This document shows, piece after piece, positions 33,257 through 41,350 of a stretch of DNA of 64,000 nt. The notes under the pieces were generated by a model, which was given only the letters and a program-made list of their open reading frames with translations, had not been told where the DNA came from and did not search any database. The translations under genes were made by a program, and so were the position numbers. Position 1 is the stretch's first letter; each line of letters opens with the position of its first letter. The DNA is from Bacillus sp. REN16 (lineage in GTDB: Bacteria > Bacillota > Bacilli > Bacillales > Bacillaceae_L). The stretch spans positions 248,001-312,000 of the forward strand of contig NZ_JAJFZK010000007.1 of NCBI RefSeq assembly GCF_020731355.1, read 5' to 3'.

Positions 33257-34776
33257 TAAATTGGAACAATGGGATTACCACCGTTGCCCTCCACAATCTC
33301 CACTTCCTCCTGCCGCTCCAAATACCAGCTTTCAAAGATAACCGCAAATGGCAGGGGAATATCCTGTATGGTTTCAATATGTGTCGGTGTTGAACGATTC
33401 ATCGTAGTTATAGAGGCAACACGGAAGAGCCTTTGTAGTCGTGTCTGAGAATAGGACATTTCAATAACATGTCTTCGTTTCGTTATAAACATACGGCTCG
33501 TTAGTCCACCATGCCACCATTGTACTTGGTCATCATTCAAAGCATAACGTGTATGGAGAAATTCGAGAATTCGCAGAATGATAATCAAACATAGTAAAAC
33601 GAGCGATAAGATCCACCACATCTGGTCAAGTCCAAATGCATTAGGCTTAAAATAGCATAATCCAATCGTTGCCAGTATCCAAAACCAGCTTGGTTTCAAT
33701 AGTTTAACCCACAAGGATTTGCGTGGTAACCTGTCTAATTTAGTTTCATTCAACTGATAGATTGGAAGCAATTCCTTGATTAACTCATATGCCTTTTTGA
33801 CTGGTAAAAACGGATAAAGTGAGTTGACATTCAGGGATTCATCCCCTTTATTCGGATTGGCCGAACTGATTAATTTTACTTCAGCTAACCCAAATATACG
33901 CTTCATAAATGTTTGTTTCATTTCTAATCCCTGAATTTTTTTCTTTTCAATCGCAAAATAACTTTCATCAAGTACCCCACGGTCAATATAAATATATCGA
34001 TCATCAGACGAGATTTCATATTTGCCATAACGGATAAATGTCCTAGCAACACCAAAACTAATGGCAACGATAACAGCCAAAACCAAGATCATGACAAACA
34101 GCCATTTGCTAGCTAGTACCACTTCAAATAAGCCGTTTAGCTGATCGGCATCTGGTAAAAATGTCTCCAAATAATCTAGCGAAGCAAAAACGATCGGAAT
34201 AATCGCAAGGAAACTTAAAGAAGTAAAACTCGCTTTCCACAAGTCCCTTTTCTCTGGTGTAAAATGAACCGTTCGACTCGGTACTTGAACAATTGCCTGT
34301 TCTGCCTCTTTGTTTTCATGTTCTTCTGTGACTACTGGTTGCTTAGCAGGCTGAACTAAATTAATTAAAAAATGGGCATGTTTCTTTGATAATACCTCAA
34401 ACTTGACTGCATCATCCTCCCCATCCATAGCGGTTTCAAATGTAAGGGATGTTAATCCAAAAATTTTATGAAATACAGATGTTTTTCTTGTCACATTTTG
34501 AATTTTAGAGAACGGAATGGTACTATTACGTCTGACAAAAATCCCCTTATGAATATGGAACGCACGGCCTTTCCACTCATATTTTTCGACAAACCAACTT
34601 ATCACAATGTGAAGTAGCCCTATTACAGCAAACAAGAGAAAAGCATATCTTCCATACACAAAAATCCAAGAATCTGAATCCCTTCTTAAAACAAATAAAA
34701 GCAAAATAACGATGAAACTGCTTTTTATAAATTGATAGATTCGAAAGCCGACACTTAGTGGATGATAGCGCATCAT
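33256..34776 (-). CDS. ydbT: YdbT, membrane protein with tandem bacterial PH (bPH2) domains
   Basis: 506 residues, with hydrophobic helices near 15-55, 180-250 and 365-405. Three PH-like segments are recognised by RNSTIPFSKIQNVTRKTSVFHKIFGL, KKKIQGLEMKQTFMKRIFGLAEVKL and KRRHVIEMSYSQTRLQRLFRVAS. B. subtilis YdbS-YdbT is a SigW-controlled pair that protects against certain antimicrobial peptides; here the same gene pair lies behind a SigW-type promoter. The ATG overlaps the ydbS stop, indicating coupling. Confidence 0.9.
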   Translation of the reverse strand: MMRYHPLSVGFRIYQFIKSSFIVILLLFVLRRDSDSWIFVYGRYAFLLFAVIGLLHIVISWFVEKYEWKGRAFHIHKGIFVRRNSTIPFSKIQNVTRKTSVFHKIFGLTSLTFETAMDGEDDAVKFEVLSKKHAHFLINLVQPAKQPVVTEEHENKEAEQAIVQVPSRTVHFTPEKRDLWKASFTSLSFLAIIPIVFASLDYLETFLPDADQLNGLFEVVLASKWLFVMILVLAVIVAISFGVARTFIRYGKYEISSDDRYIYIDRGVLDESYFAIEKKKIQGLEMKQTFMKRIFGLAEVKLISSANPNKGDESLNVNSLYPFLPVKKAYELIKELLPIYQLNETKLDRLPRKSLWVKLLKPSWFWILATIGLCYFKPNAFGLDQMWWILSLVLLCLIIILRILEFLHTRYALNDDQVQWWHGGLTSRMFITKRRHVIEMSYSQTRLQRLFRVASITTMNRSTPTHIETIQDIPLPFAVIFESWYLERQEEVEIVEGNGGNPIVPI

Positions 34777-35267
34777 TCATCCACTTCCTTTAACTTTGCA
34801 TATTCTGCCAATCTCTCTCTTAACTCGAGGGCAACATCCTCTTCCAAAGCAGGAATGGTATGGGAAGAGCCCATTGTCTCTACTTTAATGGACCTAGTTT
34901 GATAACGTTTCATAATGGGACCTTGACTTGTTGAAACTGACTGGATTTTCGTCATCGGAACAGTTACCCATTCCTTTGTTAAAACACCGTAGCTTATCTG
35001 AAGGTATTCATCATTAAATTGATAACTCCAGGTTCGATATAGTAATTTTGGTTCGATAAAGGACCATATCGTACCAAGAACGGCGAACACAAGTATAGCA
35101 ATCAAAATCCAAAATGCCCATTTTGGCCATGAAAAATAATGATTCAACCAAAATAAGACTCCTAGAATAATAAAACCTACTACGTTTGTTATAGTTTCAT
35201 TAATCATACGTATTTTAGGAAATGCAGGAGATAATTGATTCTCCAATTTTATTTCACTCTCACTCAA
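34773..35267 (-). CDS. ydbS: YdbS, membrane protein with a bacterial PH domain
   Basis: About 164 residues with two hydrophobic helices (around 30-75) and one bPH2 domain containing QFNDEYLQISYGVLTKEWVTVPMTKIQSV. B. subtilis YdbS has a similar size and partner. The start is probably the TTG at 35267, nine bases after AAGGAG; the frame also opens at a TTG at 35276 inside the ribosome site. It is the first gene of the ydbST unit and follows a SigW-like promoter. Confidence 0.88.
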   Translation of the reverse strand: MSESEIKLENQLSPAFPKIRMINETITNVVGFIILGVLFWLNHYFSWPKWAFWILIAILVFAVLGTIWSFIEPKLLYRTWSYQFNDEYLQISYGVLTKEWVTVPMTKIQSVSTSQGPIMKRYQTRSIKVETMGSSHTIPALEEDVALELRERLAEYAKLKEVDE

Positions 35268-35338
35268 CAAAAGCAACTCCTTGTGTAATTATTTCTAAGT
35301 TTGACTCAGGAATGCTGCCTAACCTTCCTATATATTTT

Positions 35339-35365
35339 TACGGTTATAACTGCTATAAAGTTTCA
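35339..35365 (-). promoter_or_regulatory. SigW-type promoter of ydbST
   Basis: On the minus strand TGAAAC is followed 17 bases later by CGTA, the ECF SigW signature. It lies about 70 bases before the ydbS start. B. subtilis ydbST is a SigW target, which supports the call. Confidence 0.8.
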
Positions 35366-35405
35366 TATTTTTACAATCGGCGTAGCAGATGTTTTTTTCC
35401 CAAAC

Positions 35406-35433
35406 GAAAAAGGCGTTAGATTCGATGATCTGC
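35406..35433 (-). terminator. Terminator of the ABC/two-component operon
   Basis: On the minus strand GGCG and CGCC with an inner AGAT/ATCT stem form a hairpin followed by five T residues, 20 bases after the kinase stop codon. Confidence 0.75.
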
Positions 35434-35451
35434 GCCCTCTTAAAATGAGAA

Positions 35452-36360
35452 TTATGGTTGTATTCGATTAACAGGAAGTTTGATTTTTAGTACAAACCAA
35501 TTCCCATTCAGCTCTGCACTCATTTCTCCATACATCTTTTCAACTAATTTTTTAGAAAGATACAGTCCTAACCCGCTTGTTTCTGTATTTGTACGACTGG
35601 TTACCTCTGTATAGAAACGCATAAATACTTTTTCAACAGCCACTTTGCTTTCTGTTTGAATATCATTTTTTATCGTAAAAGTTAAAAAGTCACCTTCCGT
35701 CCCATAACTGATAACCGCTTTACTTTTAGCGTAACGAAGGATATTTTGAACAATGTTTTGAATCACGCGCATCAGCATTATTTTATCAGCAATCACGGGT
35801 CGGTCCTTAAAGTGTTCGGGAAATTGGAGTCCAATTTTCTTTTCTTCGAATTGTTCATAATATGTTAAAAAGATTTCTTCAACTAGGTTAGAAAGTGAAA
35901 TCGAGGTTAATGAAATTTCTTTTTGATTTGTTTCAATACGCGCTAAATCATAAAACTGATCCGTCATTTCAATAAGGCGTTTGACAGACTGTTCGATAAT
36001 CTTAAGATAATGAATCTTCTTTGTCTCATCAGATATCACTTGTAAAAGTTGAACATAGCCATTAATCGAAGTAAGTGGAGTTCGTAAATCATGCGAGAGA
36101 CCAGCAATTGATAACCTCACATTCTCTTCCATCTGTTTTGCCTGACAGTTTTTTTCTTCAAACATATCTATCATTTGATTTAACTCATCGACTAATTGCA
36201 TCAATGTCTTCTCACGAAAATCCAAAGAAAGCCTACTTCCAAACCCTGAACGAGCAGGAATTCGCTTTAGCTCATATTTCAATTTCTTCAATTCTTGTTT
36301 TAAGAAGTAAAGATAAAGAAGGAGCGACAATGCCAGTATGACAAAAAACCATCCCCACAT
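35452..36360 (-). CDS. Sensor histidine kinase with a single membrane helix
   Basis: 302 residues. Only one hydrophobic helix (residues 3-22) is present and there is no extracellular sensor domain. The H-box is GLSHDLRTPLTSINGYVQLL (His90), followed by an N-box near IQNIVQNILRYAKSKAV and a G-box GLGLYLSKKLVEKMYG. It is the last gene of a four-gene unit with an ABC-2 transporter and a response regulator. A kinase without a sensor domain next to a transporter suggests that the transporter or the membrane itself provides the signal. Confidence 0.9.
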   Translation of the reverse strand: MWGWFFVILALSLLLYLYFLKQELKKLKYELKRIPARSGFGSRLSLDFREKTLMQLVDELNQMIDMFEEKNCQAKQMEENVRLSIAGLSHDLRTPLTSINGYVQLLQVISDETKKIHYLKIIEQSVKRLIEMTDQFYDLARIETNQKEISLTSISLSNLVEEIFLTYYEQFEEKKIGLQFPEHFKDRPVIADKIMLMRVIQNIVQNILRYAKSKAVISYGTEGDFLTFTIKNDIQTESKVAVEKVFMRFYTEVTSRTNTETSGLGLYLSKKLVEKMYGEMSAELNGNWFVLKIKLPVNRIQP

Positions 36361-36387
36361 TACATTTACGCTCCTTTACGTTTTACG

Positions 36388-37059
36388 TTATTCAAATTTG
36401 AAGCCTATGCCCCATATTGTTTTAATATAGCTTTGATCATCCGAGTTTAGTTTATTTCTCAAATTACTGATATGCATATTTATCGTTTTATCATTATCAA
36501 AAAATGGTTCATTCCACACACTCTCATAAATATTGGAGCGACTGAATACCTTTTGTGGATTCTCTAGAAATAGGAGAAGGATAGCGTATTCCCTCCCAGT
36601 CAAATGTAGGATTTGATCGTTGTTCTTCACTTCACGCGTGTCTAGGTTGACACTGATATTCTTATAATGAATTTCTTTCATATTATTGTCAGAAGTCTTC
36701 GCGGCATGACGCAATTGAATCTGAATTCTAACAAGAAGTTCCTTTAGGTCAAATGGTTTTGTAATGTAATCATCTGCCCCGTTCGTCAAAAGTTCCAATT
36801 TCGATTCTTGGTCATTTTTTGCCGAAATGACAATCACAGGTATAGTTGAATTCTGCCGAACCTGTTGAAGAAATTCTTCTCCATTCATACCGGGAAGCAT
36901 CAAATCTAAGAGGACTAGGTCAACGTGATATTGTTCAAATAACAATTTTCCCTCAGTACCCGAGTATGCGTTTAGGGTTTTAAATCCATTCAAATCTAGT
37001 GCTTCCCTAATAAGTGAATGAATCGCCATATCATCTTCAATAATTAAAATGGTTGCCAT
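36388..37059 (-). CDS. OmpR-family response regulator
   Basis: A receiver domain with IIEDD and phosphoacceptor Asp52 in VLLDLMLPGMNG, and K101-type lysine in ITKPFDLKELL. A winged-helix DNA-binding domain follows (LTGREYAILLLFLENPQKVFSR, KTIWGIGFKFE). The frame begins three codons earlier at a TTG; the ATG at 37059 gives the normal start MATILIIED. It is cognate to the kinase encoded 27 bases downstream and probably controls its own operon. Confidence 0.92.
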   Translation of the reverse strand: MATILIIEDDMAIHSLIREALDLNGFKTLNAYSGTEGKLLFEQYHVDLVLLDLMLPGMNGEEFLQQVRQNSTIPVIVISAKNDQESKLELLTNGADDYITKPFDLKELLVRIQIQLRHAAKTSDNNMKEIHYKNISVNLDTREVKNNDQILHLTGREYAILLLFLENPQKVFSRSNIYESVWNEPFFDNDKTINMHISNLRNKLNSDDQSYIKTIWGIGFKFE

Positions 37060-37070
37060 TTTTATCAAAC

Positions 37071-37850
37071 CTACTTAATATCTGTTCGTTTAAAAAATTG
37101 AATTCCTAGAACTGATGATACCATGATTGTGATGATACTTACTAATATCATCTCAGGATATTTTGTGATATCCGCAGGTGCTGCGAAATTCGAATAGAAT
37201 AAAAATGATTCCGTAAACCAATAAGTGACTTGCTTAAAATGTTCAGTCTGCTGGAAAATTCCAGGGACAAAACCAGTTGCAATCGTATAAATAAAACTCC
37301 AAACAAGTGAAATTCCACTACTTTTTGTCAGAAAACTGATCATTATATAGATTGATACGTTTGCCAAAATTAATAAATAGAGTGTAGTAAAAGATTTTAG
37401 AGCATAGCTAAAATAATCGCTAATCCCAGCTACTTCACCAAAGCCAAAGACCACTGAGTAGCTGATCATACCTAGTATGGTTAAGACGATAACACCAACG
37501 AGCGAAAGAAGTGCAGCAATCACCAATTTTGACAGATAATAATGCGTACGGCTGCGACCTAATGACAACGCATTTCGAATCGTCCCGTTTTGAAATTCTT
37601 CCCCAATAAAAAAACTGATAAAAGCACTCATAACAAGTAAAACCGTTAATCCATTTTTATCAATCATCAAAATACCAGTTGATCCATTGATGACTGTATC
37701 TATGGCTTGGACAAGTTTTGTTCCATAATGCACGGTTAATTTACTATTTGCGGCTTGAAAAATCGGAAGTAAGGATAAAATACTCAGGACGATCCATAAT
37801 TTTTTACTGCGAAATAATTTAATTCTTTCAGCTGTTAAAAGGTTAAGCAT
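37071..37850 (-). CDS. ABC-2 type permease of the two-component-linked transporter
   Basis: 259 residues with six hydrophobic segments; the ABC-2 hallmark FFIGEEFQNGTIRNALSLGRSRTHYYLSK follows the second. It overlaps the ATPase gene by eight bases and is followed after 11 bases by the response regulator. Permeases of this type occur in lantibiotic self-protection and peptide-antibiotic resistance modules, but no substrate can be assigned from sequence. Confidence 0.88.
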   Translation of the reverse strand: MLNLLTAERIKLFRSKKLWIVLSILSLLPIFQAANSKLTVHYGTKLVQAIDTVINGSTGILMIDKNGLTVLLVMSAFISFFIGEEFQNGTIRNALSLGRSRTHYYLSKLVIAALLSLVGVIVLTILGMISYSVVFGFGEVAGISDYFSYALKSFTTLYLLILANVSIYIMISFLTKSSGISLVWSFIYTIATGFVPGIFQQTEHFKQVTYWFTESFLFYSNFAAPADITKYPEMILVSIITIMVSSVLGIQFFKRTDIK

Positions 37851-38760
37851 GCGTGTTTCCCCCTGTTAATTGTAAGAAATAATCTTCGAGTTTTTGCCTA
37901 GTTGTACCAATTCGCGAAACATTCACATCAGCTAGGACTAAAGAACGATTGATTGCCGCCACATCATCTAAGTGTTCGAATATATTAATTTCACTATGAT
38001 TAATAACTTCATAATCTGTTATTCCTAATTCATCAAGCACAACAATTGCTTTGTGAACCTCTAATGTTTCTAATTCGATGTACATGCGAGTTTGGCGTGC
38101 CAACTCCTCTTTTGAAAGTTCACTTATTAGTTTTCCATCATGCAAAATTCCGTAATGTGTGGCAATCTGTGAAAGTTCATCAAGTAAGTGACTGGAAAGT
38201 AGAACGGTAATTCCTCGTTCTGTCACTAAACGTTGTATAATTTCACGCATTTCAACAATTCCTGATGGATCAAGACCGTTTGTCGGCTCATCTAAGATTA
38301 AGAACTCGGGATTTGTAATTAGTGTTGCGGCAATCGCTAAACGTTGACGCATTCCTAGTGAAAAGTTTTTAGCTTTCTTCTTACCAGTATGACTAATATT
38401 CATCAGGCGAAGCAATTCATCAATCTCTCGGTCACTCACTCCTCCGTTTGCTGCTTGAACCCTTAGATTGTCTCTGGCTGTTAATTCTGGATAAAGTGCC
38501 GGTGTTTCAATCGATTGCCCCATCTTTCTTCGAGCATGCTGCAAGCCCTTTGTACCGGTTTCCCCGAAAAGTTCGATATTTCCCTCTTCTATTGTGATTA
38601 ACCCCATAATGGTGCGCATGAACGTCGATTTTCCTGCGCCATTTTCGCCGATTAGGCCGTAAATCATCCCACGCTTTATTTCGATTGATACTTTATCGAG
38701 TGCTTTGTGTTTGCCATATATTTTTGAAACATTGGTTGCTTTTAGGATCGTTTCCGCCAT
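37843..38760 (-). CDS. ABC-2 type transporter ATP-binding protein (with two-component system)
   Basis: 305 residues. Walker A GENGAGKST (near residue 38), signature FSLGMRQRL, Walker B FLILDEPTNGLD and H-loop SSHLLDEL. The DrrA/BcrA-like C-terminal extension is present. It is the first gene of the unit ATPase, permease, response regulator, kinase, with overlaps or very short gaps. The resemblance to BcrA/lantibiotic-immunity ATPases points to drug or peptide efflux, by family only. Confidence 0.9.
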   Translation of the reverse strand: MAETILKATNVSKIYGKHKALDKVSIEIKRGMIYGLIGENGAGKSTFMRTIMGLITIEEGNIELFGETGTKGLQHARRKMGQSIETPALYPELTARDNLRVQAANGGVSDREIDELLRLMNISHTGKKKAKNFSLGMRQRLAIAATLITNPEFLILDEPTNGLDPSGIVEMREIIQRLVTERGITVLLSSHLLDELSQIATHYGILHDGKLISELSKEELARQTRMYIELETLEVHKAIVVLDELGITDYEVINHSEINIFEHLDDVAAINRSLVLADVNVSRIGTTRQKLEDYFLQLTGGNTHA

Positions 38761-38973
38761 TTTTATTCATCCCTTCCGGTGTTGATAAACTTAGTATAGG
38801 TATCAGGTGTAAAAAATCTGACTAGAAAAGTATAAAAAAAGTGTAAAGAAAGATGTTGTCCGACTAAATTGGACATGATTCATTAGATGTACAAGTCGAA
38901 TATGATAAAAAAGAAGGGAAAAGCGACTTTTTTTGAGGTGATTTTCATACAATGCTTTTAGAGGTGATCAAAA

Positions 38974-39414
38974 ATGGCAAGAGTTAAATATACAGACAAA
39001 GACGTCGATTTAGTGGCAAGGATGATGAGGGCAGAGGCAGAAGCCGAAGGACGACTAGGGATGCTGATGGTTGGTAATGTCATTGTAAATCGTGCAGTAG
39101 CCGATTGTTTGGATTTTAAAGATGTAAGGTCAATACGTGATGTGATTTTTCAAGTGCAGGGAGGAAATTTTTCCTTTGAGGCCGTACAAAAAGGAAATTT
39201 GTTTTATAATCCAGCAAGAGAGGTTGAAAAAAAGTTGGCTAGACAAACTTTAACCCATTGGAGACAACATCCTTCCAAGTATTCTCTTTGGTACTTTAAT
39301 CCGTATGCTCCATGTCCGCCAACATGGTATGGTCAACCATTTGCAGGACAATTTAAAAATCATTGTTATTATGAACCACAGCCTAACACATGCGAAAGTG
39401 TTTACAGACGATAA
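38974..39414 (+). CDS. cwlJ: Spore cortex-lytic enzyme CwlJ
   Basis: A SleB/CwlJ-type cell wall hydrolase of 146 residues that degrades cortex peptidoglycan during germination. It matches B. subtilis CwlJ (142 residues) along its length: VDLVARMMRAEAEAEGRLGMLMVGNVIVNR with the catalytic-type glutamate, then WYFNPYAPCPPTWYGQPFAGQFKNHCYYEP. There is no signal peptide, as expected for a coat-deposited protein. The upstream CATACAAT resembles a SigE -10 box, but I see no matching -35. No gerQ is adjacent. AGAGGTG precedes the ATG. Confidence 0.95.
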   Translation: MARVKYTDKDVDLVARMMRAEAEAEGRLGMLMVGNVIVNRAVADCLDFKDVRSIRDVIFQVQGGNFSFEAVQKGNLFYNPAREVEKKLARQTLTHWRQHPSKYSLWYFNPYAPCPPTWYGQPFAGQFKNHCYYEPQPNTCESVYRR

Positions 39415-39443
39415 CCCCACAGATTGTGGGGTTATTGTTTTTT
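39413..39443 (+). terminator. Terminator of cwlJ
   Basis: AACCCCACA pairs with TGTGGGGTT around GAT, followed by ATTG and six T residues. Confidence 0.85.
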
Positions 39444-39461
39444 ACCATACTAACATTAAGA

Positions 39462-40922
39462 TTATGAAAACTTCGCATCAATATTTCGTAAATGTTCAAG
39501 GTCTTTCTCCTTAATAAGTAAGCTAACCACGATATAGGTAATGAATGAGAAAAGAACGGGCAAGACTACTGAATGCATGCCAAAAACTTCTGGAACAGTC
39601 GTATGGATGAGAATATAGCTTCCCACCCCAACTAGCATTGAGGAAATGGCTCCGTACTTATTCCCTTTTTGCCAATACAATCCTAGCACAATCGGCCAAA
39701 TAAAAGCTGCCTCAAGACCCCCGAAAGCAAAGAGATTTAACCAGATCAGCAAATCAGGTGGATTGATGGCAAGGAAAAACACAATTAGACCTACGACTGC
39801 CGTTACACTCATACTTATTTTTTTTACAGCAACGTCTGTTGCATCCGGCTTTATGTAGTTCAAATATACATCCTTTACAATTGAGGAACCTACTATTAAT
39901 AATAACGAGTTAACGGTAGACATGATTGCTGCCATCGGTGCAGAAAGAACAACTCCGGCCAACCATGGTGGTAATACCTCCATTGCAAGTAAAGGCATCA
40001 CTGTATCCGGAACATCAACCCCCGGAATGATCGCTCTAGCAAATACTCCTGATAAATGCATACCAAGCATGATAAATCCAACAACAATTGTTCCAATGAT
40101 CATCGCTTGATGCATGGCTTTTGCATGTCGATATGACATCGCCCGAACAGCAATCTGCGGCAATCCAACTACCCCTACTCCCACAAGAATCCAAAATGAA
40201 GATAAATATAATGGCGTAAGTGAACGATCATGACCAAACGGTGAAACAAGATTTGGATTTTCCGCGATTAGCTCCTTAACAATCGCTGGGACACCACCAC
40301 CAGCAATAATTGTTCCAATTAAGATGATGAGTGTACCAAAAAACATGATAATCCCTTGGATAGTCTCTGTGAGAGCAACGGCACGAAAGCCTCCAATCGT
40401 CACGTATACTAAAATCGAAATGGCAAAAATAAATAATGAAGTGGTATAAGACAATCCCGTTAAGGACTCAATTAATCTGCCCCCCCCAACCCATTGAGCA
40501 ATCATTGAAGCAAATAGAAAGATGATAATACTAGCCGATGATAGCAAAACAACCCACTTCGAATTATAACGCTCTTTTAAAAAATCAATAAGAGTTACAG
40601 CATTTATTTTACGAGCCACAATCGCAAACTTTTTCCCTAAAACAGCAAGCACAAAATACCCGGTGACCACTTGAATCATGGCAAGAAGCACCCAGCCAAG
40701 CCCAATACTATATGCGGCACCAGGACCACCAATGAAGCTGCTGGCACTTCCATATGTAGCAACCATTGTCATTGCAAGGACAAAACCGCCTAGCTCACGA
40801 CTTCCCAAAAAATAATCTTGCAGAAATCCTGCGTTATCCTTCAGGCGACTCGCCGCATAAATACCAATTATAAAAATGATCACTAACAATCCTAGGAAAG
40901 GGATTAATACTTCCCAATTCAT
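39462..40922 (-). CDS. panF: Sodium/pantothenate symporter PanF
   Basis: A sodium:solute symporter-family protein of 486 residues with about 13 membrane helices. The PanF pattern is clear in FLQDYFLGSRELGGFVLAMTMVATYGSASSFIGGPGAAY, and in AINPPDLLIWLNLFAFGGLEAAFIWPIVLGLYW. It imports pantothenate for coenzyme A synthesis. Its ATG overlaps the stop of the yhdT gene by four bases, a pairing common for panF. Confidence 0.93.
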   Translation of the reverse strand: MNWEVLIPFLGLLVIIFIIGIYAASRLKDNAGFLQDYFLGSRELGGFVLAMTMVATYGSASSFIGGPGAAYSIGLGWVLLAMIQVVTGYFVLAVLGKKFAIVARKINAVTLIDFLKERYNSKWVVLLSSASIIIFLFASMIAQWVGGGRLIESLTGLSYTTSLFIFAISILVYVTIGGFRAVALTETIQGIIMFFGTLIILIGTIIAGGGVPAIVKELIAENPNLVSPFGHDRSLTPLYLSSFWILVGVGVVGLPQIAVRAMSYRHAKAMHQAMIIGTIVVGFIMLGMHLSGVFARAIIPGVDVPDTVMPLLAMEVLPPWLAGVVLSAPMAAIMSTVNSLLLIVGSSIVKDVYLNYIKPDATDVAVKKISMSVTAVVGLIVFFLAINPPDLLIWLNLFAFGGLEAAFIWPIVLGLYWQKGNKYGAISSMLVGVGSYILIHTTVPEVFGMHSVVLPVLFSFITYIVVSLLIKEKDLEHLRNIDAKFS

Positions 40923-41206
40923 AAAGCGTCCCCTCCCTCTTCATCATCAAACGGTACTTCTTTAAAAACAATTTTTACAAGAATGATTACTAAAAAAACG
41001 ACAACTAGAAATCCAATCACACAGCTGTAAAAAAACCAGCTAGGTAAACCAGCAATATATGTATATTCTGAAACAGGCTTCGAACCTAATCCATATGCAA
41101 AGCCAAACCACCACAAAAAGTTAAAAACCGCTAAGCCTATACCAATCGATGCCTCTTTTTTGGCAACCTTGTATCTGCGATCACCTTTATATTTAGTCTT
41201 ATCCAT
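40919..41206 (-). CDS. yhdT: YhdT-family (DUF997) small membrane protein
   Basis: 95 residues with two hydrophobic helices and the DUF997 stretch VAKKEASIGIGLAVFNFLWWFGFAYGLGS. It is encoded directly before panF, as in many bacteria, and is presumed to assist the symporter. GGGGAG precedes the ATG at 41206; the frame continues 26 codons upstream without a start signal. Confidence 0.9.
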   Translation of the reverse strand: MDKTKYKGDRRYKVAKKEASIGIGLAVFNFLWWFGFAYGLGSKPVSEYTYIAGLPSWFFYSCVIGFLVVVFLVIILVKIVFKEVPFDDEEGGDAL

Positions 41207-41304
41207 CACTACTTCTCCCCATTTTTCACTTATGTATATCCTACCCGAAAATCCCTCAACGAACAAAACTAAGTTGTTCGTCACCTATTTCATCAAGTCA
41301 TCCA

Positions 41305-41342
41305 TTAAAAAAAGCTACCTAAGAACCATGCTTAGGTAGCTT
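41305..41342 (-). terminator. Terminator of ltaS
   Basis: AAGCTACCTAAG pairs perfectly with CTTAGGTAGCTT around AACCATG, with seven T residues on the minus strand. Confidence 0.9.
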
Positions 41343-41350
41343 CCTTTCTA

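Noticed and set aside
38881-38973. A complete SigE promoter for cwlJ.
   Set aside because: CATACAAT resembles the -10 box, but no acceptable -35 element lies at the right distance, so it is mentioned only under the gene.
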